Positions 18,143 through 28,320 are shown, counted from the first letter of the stretch. The stretch is DNA of 64,000 nucleotides from Pseudomonadota bacterium (GCA_039024915.1 JBCCPK010000002.1:124001-188000); one strand, 5' to 3'. The notes: a model not told the origin generated them from the letters alone. A program made the numbers and translations.

Positions 18143-19606
18143 ATGTCGGTCGTCGGCTACCAGGCAGATGAGTTTCCCGGTGTAAAGAAAGTCTTCCAGA
18201 AGTCGGTCAGCGGCCGGTTTCGGACGATCAAATCGGCTGTGCTGCTTGCGATGTTCATCGGGTTCTATGGCCTAGCATGGCTGCCGTGGGATCGGGCGGG
18301 TGCAACACCGAACCAGGCCTTCTTGATGTCCTTCAGCGAGGGCAAGTTCTACGCTGGCCCGCTGACCTTCTGGCCACAAGACTTGTTCTTGCTCACGCTG
18401 GTCCTGCTTTTCTCGTCGTTTGCGCTGTTCTTCACCAACACGATCGTTGGCCGCGTCTGGTGCGGCTTCTCGTGCCCACAGACCTTGTGGACCGACGCAT
18501 TCCAGATGGTGGAGCGTCTATTCGAAGGCGACCGGAACGAGCAAATCAAGCGCGCTAAGGAAGGCAACACCCCTGACAACATCGCGCGTAAAATCGCAAA
18601 GCACTTTGTTTGGTTTCTGATCGCTTACGTCACCGGGCTCACGCTGATCGGCTACTTTGCCGGAACCGCACACACCTTTATCGGGGTGACGACGCTGTCT
18701 GCGTCCACGACAGTCTGTGTCATGGTGCTGGTCTTCACCGCGCTGACCTACCTTCTGGCCGGGCACGCTCGCGAAAAGGTGTGCCTTTATATGTGTCCAT
18801 GGCCACGGTTTCAGTCGGCCATGCTCGATCCCGATACGAAGATCGTCACCTATCACGCCTGGCGTGGGGAGCCGCGGGGCAAAGCTAAAAAGAAAGCTGC
18901 TGGCGGCGAGGTTGGCGACTGCGTTGATTGCTCTCTGTGCGTGAACGTCTGCCCGACCGGCGTCGACATCCGAAACGGTTTGCAGCTTGGCTGTATCGGT
19001 TGTGGGCTTTGCGCGGACGCCTGCGATAGCATCATGACAAAGCTGCAGCGGCCCACCGGTCTGATCAATTTTGCCAGTCTGGCGCAAACCCATGATGAGG
19101 CCCATCTCACGGCACCCTTGCAAAATGCGGGCGGCAAGCAGCGCAAAACCACCAAGGTTCGCTTCTACGGCTACGGTGTCATGCTTTCGCTTGTCGCTGC
19201 GGCGATGGTGTTCACCATCGTGACCCGCACGGGCTTCGATGTTGCCGTGACACCAGAGCGTAACCCGCCCTTCGTGACGCTTTCTGACGGGTCAATCCGC
19301 AACATCTACAACATTCGGCTGTCCGACCGCGGCGATGACGTCCCTTCTGTCCTGTTCACGGTTGAGGGCGTCAACAATCCCATCATCACCATCTCACATG
19401 CAGGGTCGACCCTCGCCGAAGCGGAAACACCGACGATCGACTTCACCAGTTTTACCGCCGCCGCACTGCGCGTTCTGATCACCGTCCCAGCGCAGGATCG
19501 ACCAAGCGGACAAGAGCCAATCATGATCCGCTTATCGAATGCCCAGACTGGCGAAGTGATGACCGAAGCAAGCACCTATTTCTGGGGACCGGAGAACCGA
19601 CCATGA
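18143..19606 (+). CDS. ccoG: Cytochrome c oxidase accessory protein CcoG (RdxA/FixG)
   Basis: A 487-residue membrane iron-sulfur protein. It has several N-terminal TMs, the motif VWCGFSCPQTLWTDAF, the ferredoxin-like clusters CVDCSLCVNVCPTGVD and CIGCGLCADACDSIM, a further TM, and a C-terminal periplasmic Ig-like FixG domain. Work on related species shows that CcoG reduces Cu(II) to Cu(I) for cbb3 assembly. It starts the ccoGHIS operon, 148 bases after ccoP. Confidence 0.96.
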   Translation: MSVVGYQADEFPGVKKVFQKSVSGRFRTIKSAVLLAMFIGFYGLAWLPWDRAGATPNQAFLMSFSEGKFYAGPLTFWPQDLFLLTLVLLFSSFALFFTNTIVGRVWCGFSCPQTLWTDAFQMVERLFEGDRNEQIKRAKEGNTPDNIARKIAKHFVWFLIAYVTGLTLIGYFAGTAHTFIGVTTLSASTTVCVMVLVFTALTYLLAGHAREKVCLYMCPWPRFQSAMLDPDTKIVTYHAWRGEPRGKAKKKAAGGEVGDCVDCSLCVNVCPTGVDIRNGLQLGCIGCGLCADACDSIMTKLQRPTGLINFASLAQTHDEAHLTAPLQNAGGKQRKTTKVRFYGYGVMLSLVAAAMVFTIVTRTGFDVAVTPERNPPFVTLSDGSIRNIYNIRLSDRGDDVPSVLFTVEGVNNPIITISHAGSTLAEAETPTIDFTSFTAAALRVLITVPAQDRPSGQEPIMIRLSNAQTGEVMTEASTYFWGPENRP

Positions 19607-20151
19607 GCATGCAAGACGCGGTACAGCCAACTGCGCGTCGCTCCCGCGGCGTAGGCTTTCGATTGTTCGGCGAGCACCGATGGGTACCTTGGCTGTTCGT
19701 TCTGTTCTTCATCGCCATCTTTGCGGTCCTGGGCAATTTCGTACGCCTCGCAGTCGGCACGTTCACTGGCCTTGTAACAACGAACGCCTATGAGCGCGGT
19801 CTTGCCTATGACGACCTGCTGGAGGCCGAGCGCCTTCAAGCCGAGCGGGGCTGGACCATGGACCTCGCATTACCGGAACTTTCTGGGCCGAACCAAACGG
19901 CAGCCGTCACCTTGCACGATCGCAACGGTGAGCCCCTTTCAGGCGGAGCCGTGGTGATGATGGCCGAGCGCATGACGCGGTACGCGCAGCAGGTTCGCCT
20001 CAACCTGCACGATGCCGGCAATGGCGTTTACGAAGCCGAGGCCAACTTCCCAATCTCAGGTCGATGGATGGTCAGCATTCTCGCAGATATCGATGGACAG
20101 CGGCACTTCGAAACGACGGAAATTTTCCTGATCACGCAAGGCGTGGAGTGA
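19603..20151 (+). CDS. ccoH: FixH/CcoH family protein
   Basis: A 182-residue single-TM protein (WVPWLFVLFFIAIFAVLGNFV) with a periplasmic domain containing GLVTTNAYERGLAYDDLLEAE, the signature of FixH. It acts in maturation or stability of the cbb3 oxidase. It overlaps ccoG by 4 bases and lies 15 bases ahead of ccoI. Confidence 0.93.
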   Translation: MSMQDAVQPTARRSRGVGFRLFGEHRWVPWLFVLFFIAIFAVLGNFVRLAVGTFTGLVTTNAYERGLAYDDLLEAERLQAERGWTMDLALPELSGPNQTAAVTLHDRNGEPLSGGAVVMMAERMTRYAQQVRLNLHDAGNGVYEAEANFPISGRWMVSILADIDGQRHFETTEIFLITQGVE

Positions 20152-20166
20152 GACCGCGAACCGAGT

Positions 20167-22491
20167 ATGGCTGTCACCGATACTGGCCAAATGAGACATA
20201 CTATCGAGCGCCCCGCTCCGGCGGCTGGCGCCGATGTGGCAGGCTCCTGTGAAATGCAGCCCGACGGCAGCTGGCAGCTTCATTTGCTGGTCAGCGACGT
20301 CACCTGCGGCGGGTGTGTCCGTAAGGTGGAGGAAGCGCTGGCTGCTGAGCCGAACGTTCTATCGGCGCGGGTGAACCTCTCAACACGCCGCCTTGCGCTA
20401 AACTGGCAAGGGAGCGCGGATCTCGCAAACGCCTACGTTCAGCGGCTTTCGGGCCTTGGGTATCCGGCGAGTGTCTATCGCACCGAAGCTCTGCTGGAGA
20501 AGGATAAGTCAGTCGAGAAAAGGTTGGTGATGGCGCTTGCCGTCGCCTTCTTTGGCGCGGCGAACGTTATGATGCTTGCATGGGCGGTCTGGGCCGGACA
20601 CTTCGCGACGATGGGTCAGGGAACCCGCGATTTCTTTCATTGGATCGCTGCGCTTATTGCCGTTCCATGCATCTACTATTCCGGCCAGCCCTTTTTCAGC
20701 TCCGCATGGCGGGCCATGTCCAAACGTCAGACGAACATGGATGTGCCAATTTCCGTCGGCGTCGTACTGACCACCGCGATGAGCATCTACGAGACAATGA
20801 CCAGCGGCCCGCATGTCTATTTCGATGGGGTCTTGATGCTGCTGTTCCTGCTCCTGGTTGGCCGTTATCTCGACCACAAGGTACGCGGAACGGCACGGTC
20901 TGCGGTCCACGACCTTGCCATGCTCGCCGGGCAGCCGGTTAATCGGATCGAAGCCGACGGAACGCTGCGGTCGGTTCCGCCCGAAAAGCTTGCGCGGGGC
21001 GATCTGGTGCATATCGCTGCTGGCGAGCGAATTGGCGTCGATGGTGAAATCACCGAAGGACAGTCAAGCGTCGACACGGCGCTGATCGACGGCGAAACCA
21101 CGCCCAAGGACCTTGCGGTTGGCGCCCCTGTCCTCGCTGGGACGATGAACCTTACAGGCCCGCTTGTCGCAAAGGTCAAGAGCGTTGGCGAAGCGACAGT
21201 TCTTGCAGAAATCGTCAGGCTTCTGGAAGCCGCCGAGCAGAAGAAGGGGCGCTACCGCGCGTTTGCGGATAAAGTTATCGAATGGTACTCGCCCACAGTT
21301 CACACGCTCGCGCTGGCCGCGTTCCTGGGCTGGTGGCTACTCGGCGGCCTTGATGTTCCCGAAGCTCTCATGATCGCCGTTTGCGTTCTTATTATCACCT
21401 GCCCATGTGCACTTGGCCTGGCTGTTCCCATCACGCAGGTCGTCGCCGCAGGCAAACTCAGCCGCCTCGGCGTTCTCGTCAAATCCGATACGGCGTTAGA
21501 ACGCCTCGCCAACATCAATGCAGTGATCTTCGATAAAACCGGAACGTTGACCACGCTTCAGCCGGAGCTGGTCCAACGCCCAAATGACGACACAGCGGTT
21601 CGGCTGGCTTCATCCATGGCAGCGGCAAGCCGGCATCCCTTGTCGCAGGCTATCGGGTCGCTGATGCCCGACGCTCGGCGCGCTAAACAGGTCGAAGAGC
21701 ATCCAGGAGAGGGTTTAGCGATGCCCGTCGAAGGCGGCGAGGCACGGCTGGGGTCTGCACGTTGGTGTGGCCTCGACGCTGACGCACTTGAGCCGTCTGC
21801 CACGTCCACCAGTCAAAGCGGCCTCGAAACGGAGGTCTGGCTAACGCGGCCCGATCATGAACCGGTGCGCTTCGCTTTTGCCCCGGTGCTGCGACCCGAC
21901 GCGCTGGAAACCGTAAAGGACCTTCAGGCCCACAATATCTATGTTGAAATCGTATCGGGCGATCGCGGGCCATTCGTGGAAGCCATTGCAGATCAGCTTG
22001 GCATCGAGCACTGGCAGGCGCAAAGCACGCCAGCGGACAAGATCACCCGCATCGAAGCGCTGCAAACCCAAGGCTACAAGGTCCTTATGGTTGGCGACGG
22101 TCTCAACGACACCCCTGCCCTCGCTGCAGCAGACGCATCCCTCGCGCCAGCCATGGCAGCGGATATTTCCAGACGCGCGGCGGACCTGGTCTTTCAAGGA
22201 GCGTCATTGGGGGTCTTACCGACGATGCTCTCGATCGCCGCCAGGACACAACGGATCGTTGGGCAAAATATAGCGTTCGCGATCGCCTATAACCTCATTT
22301 TGATACCCGTGGCTGTGGCGGGCCTCGTCACACCATGGATCGCGGCGATAGCCATGGCGCTCAGCTCGCTGATTGTAACGGGCAATGCGTTGCGTCTTGA
22401 CGGTCTCAACCCCTTCCAGGCGATTGCAACGCGTGCAAATCCACAGGCAGCTATCAACCTTTCAAGGCCGATCCCGGCGGGGCAGCGGTAA
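20167..22491 (+). CDS. ccoI: Copper-translocating P-type ATPase FixI/CcoI
   Basis: A 774-residue P1B-type ATPase. It has an N-terminal metal-binding domain (VTCGGCVRKVEEAL), eight predicted TMs, the metal-transport CPC motif (ITCPCALGLAVP), the phosphorylation site FDKTGTLT and the hinge VGDGLNDTPALAAAD. CcoI exports copper into the periplasm for insertion into CcoN. It overlaps ccoS by one base (TAATG). Confidence 0.96.
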   Translation: MAVTDTGQMRHTIERPAPAAGADVAGSCEMQPDGSWQLHLLVSDVTCGGCVRKVEEALAAEPNVLSARVNLSTRRLALNWQGSADLANAYVQRLSGLGYPASVYRTEALLEKDKSVEKRLVMALAVAFFGAANVMMLAWAVWAGHFATMGQGTRDFFHWIAALIAVPCIYYSGQPFFSSAWRAMSKRQTNMDVPISVGVVLTTAMSIYETMTSGPHVYFDGVLMLLFLLLVGRYLDHKVRGTARSAVHDLAMLAGQPVNRIEADGTLRSVPPEKLARGDLVHIAAGERIGVDGEITEGQSSVDTALIDGETTPKDLAVGAPVLAGTMNLTGPLVAKVKSVGEATVLAEIVRLLEAAEQKKGRYRAFADKVIEWYSPTVHTLALAAFLGWWLLGGLDVPEALMIAVCVLIITCPCALGLAVPITQVVAAGKLSRLGVLVKSDTALERLANINAVIFDKTGTLTTLQPELVQRPNDDTAVRLASSMAAASRHPLSQAIGSLMPDARRAKQVEEHPGEGLAMPVEGGEARLGSARWCGLDADALEPSATSTSQSGLETEVWLTRPDHEPVRFAFAPVLRPDALETVKDLQAHNIYVEIVSGDRGPFVEAIADQLGIEHWQAQSTPADKITRIEALQTQGYKVLMVGDGLNDTPALAAADASLAPAMAADISRRAADLVFQGASLGVLPTMLSIAARTQRIVGQNIAFAIAYNLILIPVAVAGLVTPWIAAIAMALSSLIVTGNALRLDGLNPFQAIATRANPQAAINLSRPIPAGQR

Positions 22492-22676
22492 TGGACGTCC
22501 TCCTGTTCCTCATCCCGTTCGCACTCCTTTTGTCCGCCGTCGGGCTGATTGGCTTTTTTTGGGCGTTAAAAAACGGCCAGTTTGATGATCTTCAAGGCGC
22601 GGCCGAGCGCATCCTGTACACAGACGATCACCCAGAACACGCAGAACCCAATTTGGATAGGGAACGGGAACCATGA
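22491..22676 (+). CDS. ccoS: cbb3-type cytochrome oxidase assembly protein CcoS
   Basis: A 61-residue protein with one TM and the family pattern GLIGFFWALKNGQFDDLQGAAERIL. CcoS is required for cofactor insertion into the oxidase. It overlaps both ccoI and the next gene by 1-4 bases. Confidence 0.95.
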   Translation: MDVLLFLIPFALLLSAVGLIGFFWALKNGQFDDLQGAAERILYTDDHPEHAEPNLDREREP

Positions 22677-23272
22677 GCACCAAAAGCACGAAGCCCAAAA
22701 AAGGCGGATCAACCCTTGGCGGTTTGATCGTCCTGTTGATCAACGTCGTCGGTTTCGGCGGGATCGGCTACGCCGTTGGTGGCGTCGCCGGGGCGATCTG
22801 GGTAACGTTGGTTGGTTTGGTGCTTTTCGCTCTGCTTTTCGCCTGGCCAACAATTACGACCGGCGCTGAACAAACGGGCATCGGCAAACTCGTTGTCGCG
22901 CCAATCGCCCTGATTGCCAGCTTCGCGCTTTTTATCCCTGCAATGCTTGTAAGTTTGCTGCGCAAAGCAGCTGCCAAACGCGACGAGCGGTTGGGCATTG
23001 AGCCGTCAGCCGACCCCGCCCCAGTCGATGAAGCACCCAAGAAGAGCTTTTTCCGCGGGCGCTGGACCGACGCCACCACACTTTCCATGTTCCTCGTCAA
23101 CGCCGTCATCGCACTCATCATTGCGGTCATCGTTTTCGGGCCGATGGCTGCAACGTTCTTCGCCGTCTTCGCGACGCCGATCTTCATCACGGCGCTCTTC
23201 TTCATCGGCTTGAATGGGGCAAACCCCACCCTTGCCCAGCCGGGTGAGAACGACGATATCGTCGAAGCCTGA
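22673..23272 (+). CDS. Hypothetical membrane protein at the end of ccoGHIS
   Basis: A 199-residue protein with two N-terminal TMs (GGLIVLLINVVGFGGIGYAVGGVAGAIW and VGLVLFALLFAWP), a third near LVVAPIALIASFALFIPAML, a basic linker, and two further hydrophobic segments. It overlaps ccoS by 4 bases, so it is co-transcribed with the copper-loading genes. I know of no assigned family. A role in oxidase biogenesis is inference from position only. Confidence 0.6.
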   Translation: MSTKSTKPKKGGSTLGGLIVLLINVVGFGGIGYAVGGVAGAIWVTLVGLVLFALLFAWPTITTGAEQTGIGKLVVAPIALIASFALFIPAMLVSLLRKAAAKRDERLGIEPSADPAPVDEAPKKSFFRGRWTDATTLSMFLVNAVIALIIAVIVFGPMAATFFAVFATPIFITALFFIGLNGANPTLAQPGENDDIVEA

Positions 23273-23340
23273 GACCTTCCGGGCACGCGCCAGAGATCAC
23301 CGCAAAGCGAGAGTAGCGATTAAAGAAGCGAGAGCGGCGA

Positions 23341-25416
23341 TTAAAACTGCTCTTGCATCCGCCTCAATCCGACCTGGCGGTTCGAGGCGGCCAGTGCGTC
23401 GCCAAGTGTTCGGACGCCTTTGGTCTCCAGGATCGGTAAAAGCTTCAGGAACACCTCACCGGTGGCAAGCGCATCGCCAAGGGCGGTGTGCCGGTCCTCA
23501 TCGGACAAGGTGATACCGAAGCGCTCAGAAAGCCCGTCCAGCGATAGCGACCCGTCGCGTCCAAGCGCGTGGGCGGCGAGAAGCAATGTGTCCAGAACGG
23601 GCTGCTCAAAACGTTTGCCCAAGGCCTGTTCCTTCATTGAAAGGAACTTCATATCGAACGCCGCATTATGAGCGATCAAAGCAGCCCTACCCACATATCG
23701 GTGAAACCTCGGCAGCGTCTCCACAGGCGACGGCGCGTCCGCAACCATCGCATCGGTTATGCCGTGAATCTTCGTCGAAGCGGCTGGGATCGAACGGCCT
23801 GGATTAACGAACTCATTGAAAATCTCCCCACGCAGGAGACGGCCGTTCACGATGCGGGCCGCGCCAACCGAGATGATTTCATCGCCTTTTGACGGCTCAA
23901 GACCGGTTGTTTCAAGGTCGAACACCACACACGTCAACGCAGTCAGCGGCGTCTGATCAAGTTCGGCCGCATGCGGGCGATTGAGAAGGTCAAAGTCATA
24001 GAACTCTGCGCGCGCCTGCGCCGGCATGTAGGAACGTTCGGTGCGTTCATAGCGCTCCGCAGCCAACCGCAACGGCATACGCAAACGCGACACACGATCA
24101 TTGATCGCAGCCACTGAAACATCCGTGCGATGCCGGTGCAGGATATCTTGCCCGGTCACTGCACCAAGGTCCGGCTCAAGCGGTTCATCCAACCATTCCG
24201 CGAGCAAGTCTTGCTCGATCGGCGGGGCGGCAAACATCAGGTCGATATAGCCCTCGCCATCTTGTGCAATGGTTGCGATCAGTCGGAAGTAATCGAGACC
24301 GCAATGCACCGAGAGGCGATTACCGAGCCGATCCAGTAAATCGGAGATCGCGGCGCTGTCACAGTGAAGCCAGACGGGATCGCCTTCAACATCGAACGTC
24401 AGACCCCGTTCCTCGGAATTGCGTTCCTGAACGCACTCGAACAGCGTGTGCGAAAAAACAGCACTCATCGGCCACGCACTGCCCAAAACATCGAGCAGGA
24501 GGGTGTCGAGGCGATCAAGCTCCTCTGCCATGTCGCGGATTTCGGCCGCCATGACGTCGGCGTCGTTGTGGCCGGTCAGCGCCTCGAAACGCCGTTTAAG
24601 ATCGTCGTGTAGATCGAAAAGCGAGCGCTCGCGCCAAAGCGCCTGTGAAAGCGAATTGGTAACCTCATCAAAGGTCACCACGTAGCCAACGGGATCCGTT
24701 CCGGCATCATCAAGCATGAGCGACATACGCCCCTTGATGATCGTTCGCCCATCCACCGTCCCGGCCATCATCAAAACGGATAGACCGTCCTCGTGCTCCG
24801 CGTGCCGGCCATGCCGCAACCGACCCTTCAAACGGGTCAGGGCGTGCCGAAACGTTCGCGGAGCCAGTACTTCAAACAGCGGTCGATCAAGACCAACGCC
24901 TTCGGGGATCTTCAGCAGCTGGATCGCACGCCGATTGTACAGCAAAACCTGGTGATCAAGCGTGCAGATCAGGACACCGTCATGCAGGTCTCGCAAAACC
25001 GTCTCCAGCCGCGTTTTCGCATGCGTTTCGCGCGATCCCCGCTCGTCGGCCTCGGGAGCCTGCCAACCCTTTTCAAGGAGTGCTGACGCTTCACGAACCA
25101 GCGTTTGCAGCTGCCCAGGTTGTTGCACTCCCGCAAGGGCTACGGGCCCCGCGTCCGGCACCGAGCGAATGGCCTGCTCAACCCGTTGGATCGGCGCCAG
25201 CAAGCCGTGCTCGATTTTCGCCCTCATCGCAAAAGCGGCGATGATCGCGGCTGCACACACCAGCCCAGCGACCGGCAACAGAGCGCCGGCAAGCCCGCCT
25301 GGCGAGCCGGCCACCATGATGACAACAAGCAAACTGAGCGTGGCTGCGCACAACACCAGTGTGGGCAGTACGAAACGAAGCGCTCCAGACGGTCGTGAGC
25401 CACCTGCATTGGCCAT
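23341..25416 (-). CDS. Membrane-anchored PAS domain protein with DnaQ-like 3'-5' exonuclease domain
   Basis: A 691-residue protein. Two N-terminal TMs (near residues 20-65) are followed by a HAMP-like linker, a PAS-like segment (VLRDLHDGVLICTLDHQVLLYNRR, then a chain through EVLAPRTFRHAL) and a long middle region. The C-terminal DEDDh exonuclease shows FDLETTGLEPSKGDEIISVGA (Asp, Glu), HNAAFDMKFL (His, Asp) and HTALGDALATGEVF (His, Asp). The ATG at 25416 follows GGGAG by 9 bases; the ATG at 25434 does not. This protein is conserved beside DUF4212-SSS-CBS genes in many proteobacteria. Confidence 0.85.
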   Translation of the reverse strand: MANAGGSRPSGALRFVLPTLVLCAATLSLLVVIMVAGSPGGLAGALLPVAGLVCAAAIIAAFAMRAKIEHGLLAPIQRVEQAIRSVPDAGPVALAGVQQPGQLQTLVREASALLEKGWQAPEADERGSRETHAKTRLETVLRDLHDGVLICTLDHQVLLYNRRAIQLLKIPEGVGLDRPLFEVLAPRTFRHALTRLKGRLRHGRHAEHEDGLSVLMMAGTVDGRTIIKGRMSLMLDDAGTDPVGYVVTFDEVTNSLSQALWRERSLFDLHDDLKRRFEALTGHNDADVMAAEIRDMAEELDRLDTLLLDVLGSAWPMSAVFSHTLFECVQERNSEERGLTFDVEGDPVWLHCDSAAISDLLDRLGNRLSVHCGLDYFRLIATIAQDGEGYIDLMFAAPPIEQDLLAEWLDEPLEPDLGAVTGQDILHRHRTDVSVAAINDRVSRLRMPLRLAAERYERTERSYMPAQARAEFYDFDLLNRPHAAELDQTPLTALTCVVFDLETTGLEPSKGDEIISVGAARIVNGRLLRGEIFNEFVNPGRSIPAASTKIHGITDAMVADAPSPVETLPRFHRYVGRAALIAHNAAFDMKFLSMKEQALGKRFEQPVLDTLLLAAHALGRDGSLSLDGLSERFGITLSDEDRHTALGDALATGEVFLKLLPILETKGVRTLGDALAASNRQVGLRRMQEQF

Positions 25417-25604
25417 TGTGACATCTCCCGGCATTGCGTGGCCAAAGGCCGACGCAGCGTGACCGACGCCTTACCGTGTGGCGGCGCTTTTGCGGTCAAC
25501 GTCCCTATGGTCTTACCGATCCCGGATCGGCGCTTTGATTCTAGCCAATCTGCAGACAATTTTGCTCTTAGCCATCCGCCTAAGCTGGACTGACCGGGTG
25601 CACT

Positions 25605-26171
25605 CTACCCCTGCGCCGTGGGGGCCGCTTGCTCATCCGCAGCGGGAAGCCCAAGGCGGCCACACACAGCGTTGACAACCGGGCTGTCCTCACCCGGGTT
25701 CATCCAAGCATCACTGGGTGGCATCCCGCGTGCATCAAGGCCAAAATCCTCGCCTGTGCGGGTACGTTCTCCGGTCTCGCAATTGATGAACATCTCTGCG
25801 AGAAGCGTGCCGCTCAAACGCTCTGCAAGATAGACGACCACAAGAACCACATTTTCAATTTCAGGGTTGGTCAGCGCCGAACTGTGGTCGACGGCGACCA
25901 GCCGGTTGATCCGAGGTCTGAAATACGTCCACGGCTGGTAAGGAGCCTGCGTTGTAAAGGTCTGGACAACCTCCACCTCTGGGGGAAGCTTTGACGTGGT
26001 CTCACCGTACCATGCGTACTCGACATGGATGGTCAGAGCGATCATGCCGACACCAGCCGCCGCAGGAAATGTCCACCGCGGCACGTTGAGACGAAAGAGC
26101 TTGGATATCGCCAGCAGCAAGGCGGCAAGGCCGATGCCGCCTGCGATTGCTCCGATGTATCCTAGAAACAT
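25605..26171 (-). CDS. Hypothetical membrane-anchored protein
   Basis: A 188-residue protein with two N-terminal TMs (YIGAIAGGIGLAALLLAIS and WTFPAAAGVGMIALTIHVEYAWYG) and a soluble C-terminal domain (PEVEVVQTFTTQAPYQPWTYFRPRINRLVAVD, then CETGERTRTG). The ATG at 26171 has AAAGAGAG upstream; a TTG at 26189 is an alternative. It lies in the acetate-symporter neighbourhood, downstream of the CBS/DUF294 gene. I do not recognise a characterised family. Confidence 0.65.
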   Translation of the reverse strand: MFLGYIGAIAGGIGLAALLLAISKLFRLNVPRWTFPAAAGVGMIALTIHVEYAWYGETTSKLPPEVEVVQTFTTQAPYQPWTYFRPRINRLVAVDHSSALTNPEIENVVLVVVYLAERLSGTLLAEMFINCETGERTRTGEDFGLDARGMPPSDAWMNPGEDSPVVNAVCGRLGLPAADEQAAPTAQG

Positions 26172-26280
26172 ACCATCTCTCTTTAACAAGGCCCTGACGG
26201 GCCGCTGTCTTAGCGCGGCGATGAACCGTGCGCTAGCCGCCCAAAAGGCAACGCCGGGCCAGCATCTTGCCCAATGCTAG

Positions 26281-28131
26281 CTAGCCTGCGCTCCGCCCAT
26301 GCCCCAGAGCCGACTGCAAGTTCTTAATGACGTTGAACGCGTCCTTGAGGTGATTGCGCTCGAACGCCGACAAACGGGACGGAGCAAGGAAGTTATCAGG
26401 CTTTCGGCCCTCATTGATCTGCCTCGCCTGGTGGCGAAGTCGCATCGAAGAGATCAGGTCGAGCGCAGCAATAAGGTCGCTGCCGCCACTGTCCGAAACC
26501 GTTCCAGCCTTCTGGGCCGCCATGAGCCTTTCGCGCGTATTTACCGCTTCGATTGCGCCTTCAAGCGCGTACATGCGCGCCAAATCGACAATCGGGACAA
26601 CGCCATTGAGTTTCAGGTCTAACGTGTCCTTGTGTTCGCCCGATCGAATGAGCGCGAAGCCCCGAAAAAGGCTCAACGGCGGCGTATGCTTTAACGAATT
26701 GGCCGCCATGTGTGCGCGGAAAATCGAATTGGATTTTGCCAGATCAAGTGTCCGCTTCTGCAGGCCATCGAACAGGGAAAATTGCCCGGCGATCGGGCGG
26801 AGATCGAACATGACCGACGCGAGCATTTGCGCCATGGGGTCGGGCTTTTTCACCCACTTTTCGAAGTAGCTCCTCCAGACTGACACCGGTTGGCGCCATT
26901 GATCGTTCGTGGCCATCATGTCGCCAGGGCAATAAAAATAGCCGGCCACATCAAGCCCGTCCGAAACGAACTGTGCGAGTTGCTTGAAATACGCGTCATC
27001 GGTAGCCGGATTGAACGCATCATCGAGAACCAGACAATTATCCTGATCGGAGATACCGGTTTGCTCGCGCCGTCCTTGGCTGCCGCAGGCGAGCCAAAGA
27101 TAGGGAACAGGTGGCGGGCCCAGCTTATCTTCCGCAAGGTCCAGCAAGCGGACGGTCAGCGCGTCTGTAATCGAGGTGATGACATGCCCAACCTCATGTG
27201 GCCTGACGCCTGAACCGACCAGTTGCGCCAACAGGGCGGGCACCTGATCAATGATGTGCGCCAGGTCTTCAGGGTGTGATTTTCGGCGAATGTCGCCGAT
27301 CATGTAAATCGCGGACACCTGCTGCCGCCTCACCAAATTGGTCCGGGTGATGATCCCGACAGGCTTGCCATCCTCCACGATCGGAAGGTGGCCAATGCCT
27401 TTTGAGCTCATGGCGAGCATGGCATCGAAACCCGAAGCACTCGCGTCGAAAGAGAGCGGGTCCGCCGTCATGATCGATGCGACGGGTGCGTCTGCATCAC
27501 CACCGGTCGCCACGATGCGGCCGGTTATGTCGCCCGTCGTCAACAGGCCGACCAATGCGCCATCATCGACAACCAGCACGCACGAAATATGCTTGTCCGA
27601 CATAATGGCAGCGGCGTCCCGAACCGCCATGTCGCTGCTGACCGAGATCGGGTTTCTGGTCATGAGTTCGGCGAGCGGTACCCCGACCAGGCTGGCGTCC
27701 GAGGCTTTATTTGTAGCATCGCTGGGCGTGAAACGTTTGAAGAAGGAGTTGAACGCGGACTCGGTTTCAACAAGCAACTCAAACGTTTTCATTGGAAGGC
27801 GGTAGACGACCGTATCGGTATCTCCATCGTCTGCCTTCGCTCGCGCAGCCTGGTTGGCAACGCCGTCATTGAACAGGGCGCGCGATCCAAAGCTGTCGCC
27901 AACATGCACCTGAGAGATCAGGTCGCCATCAGCGGACAACAACTCAACTTGCCCACGCGCGACGATCCGCAAGCCGTCGACGTCCTGGCCGTAGCCATAG
28001 ACCATCGCCCCGTCGGCGTAGGCCTCGACATCAAGGTTCGCGAGCAGATCGGCTGCCGCTTTCTCGGACAAACTGTCGAACGGGTGATGCTGGCGGACAA
28101 ACTGGGCTGCGCTCTGGCGGGCTGCTTCCAT
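26281..28131 (-). CDS. cNMP-binding / CBS / DUF294 nucleotidyltransferase-like protein
   Basis: A 616-residue cytosolic protein in four parts: a cyclic-nucleotide-binding domain at about residues 10-130 (GLRIVARGQVELLSADGD, SFGSRALF), two CBS repeats at about 150-270 (MTRNPISVSSDMAVRDAAAIMSDKHISCVLV; IMTADPLSFDAS), a DUF294 nucleotidyltransferase with GSQGRREQTGISDQDNCLVLDD, and a DUF294_C helical domain. The GSxGR and SDxDxxL residues of the transferase fold are present. Such proteins are predicted nucleotide-sensing signal transducers, conserved beside the SSS symporter. I use the ATG at 28131. Confidence 0.88.
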   Translation of the reverse strand: MEAARQSAAQFVRQHHPFDSLSEKAAADLLANLDVEAYADGAMVYGYGQDVDGLRIVARGQVELLSADGDLISQVHVGDSFGSRALFNDGVANQAARAKADDGDTDTVVYRLPMKTFELLVETESAFNSFFKRFTPSDATNKASDASLVGVPLAELMTRNPISVSSDMAVRDAAAIMSDKHISCVLVVDDGALVGLLTTGDITGRIVATGGDADAPVASIMTADPLSFDASASGFDAMLAMSSKGIGHLPIVEDGKPVGIITRTNLVRRQQVSAIYMIGDIRRKSHPEDLAHIIDQVPALLAQLVGSGVRPHEVGHVITSITDALTVRLLDLAEDKLGPPPVPYLWLACGSQGRREQTGISDQDNCLVLDDAFNPATDDAYFKQLAQFVSDGLDVAGYFYCPGDMMATNDQWRQPVSVWRSYFEKWVKKPDPMAQMLASVMFDLRPIAGQFSLFDGLQKRTLDLAKSNSIFRAHMAANSLKHTPPLSLFRGFALIRSGEHKDTLDLKLNGVVPIVDLARMYALEGAIEAVNTRERLMAAQKAGTVSDSGGSDLIAALDLISSMRLRHQARQINEGRKPDNFLAPSRLSAFERNHLKDAFNVIKNLQSALGHGRSAG

Positions 28132-28299
28132 CAAGGCTCTCCGAAAACAGACAAGGTGTTGGGGGGAAGCGCCAACCGTGCGGTTCGGGCAGCGCGAATG
28201 CGGCTGCACCATGACCTTGACGCAGCCCAAGACCAAGGGGGGCAAACCCGTATCGTGCGGCTGGCAGAGGCAAAAAACGTGACGCCCTCACCAAAAAAA

Positions 28300-28320
28300 A
28301 CGGGCCCACAAGGGGCCCGT
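28300..28320 (-). terminator. Rho-independent terminator of the DUF4212-symporter operon
   Basis: Arms ACGGGCCC (28300-28307) and GGGCCCGT (28313-28320) pair perfectly over 8 bases with a 5-base loop. On the minus strand the stem runs into eight T residues (28300-28293). A T-run on the plus side (28321-28329) makes it potentially bidirectional. Confidence 0.88.
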
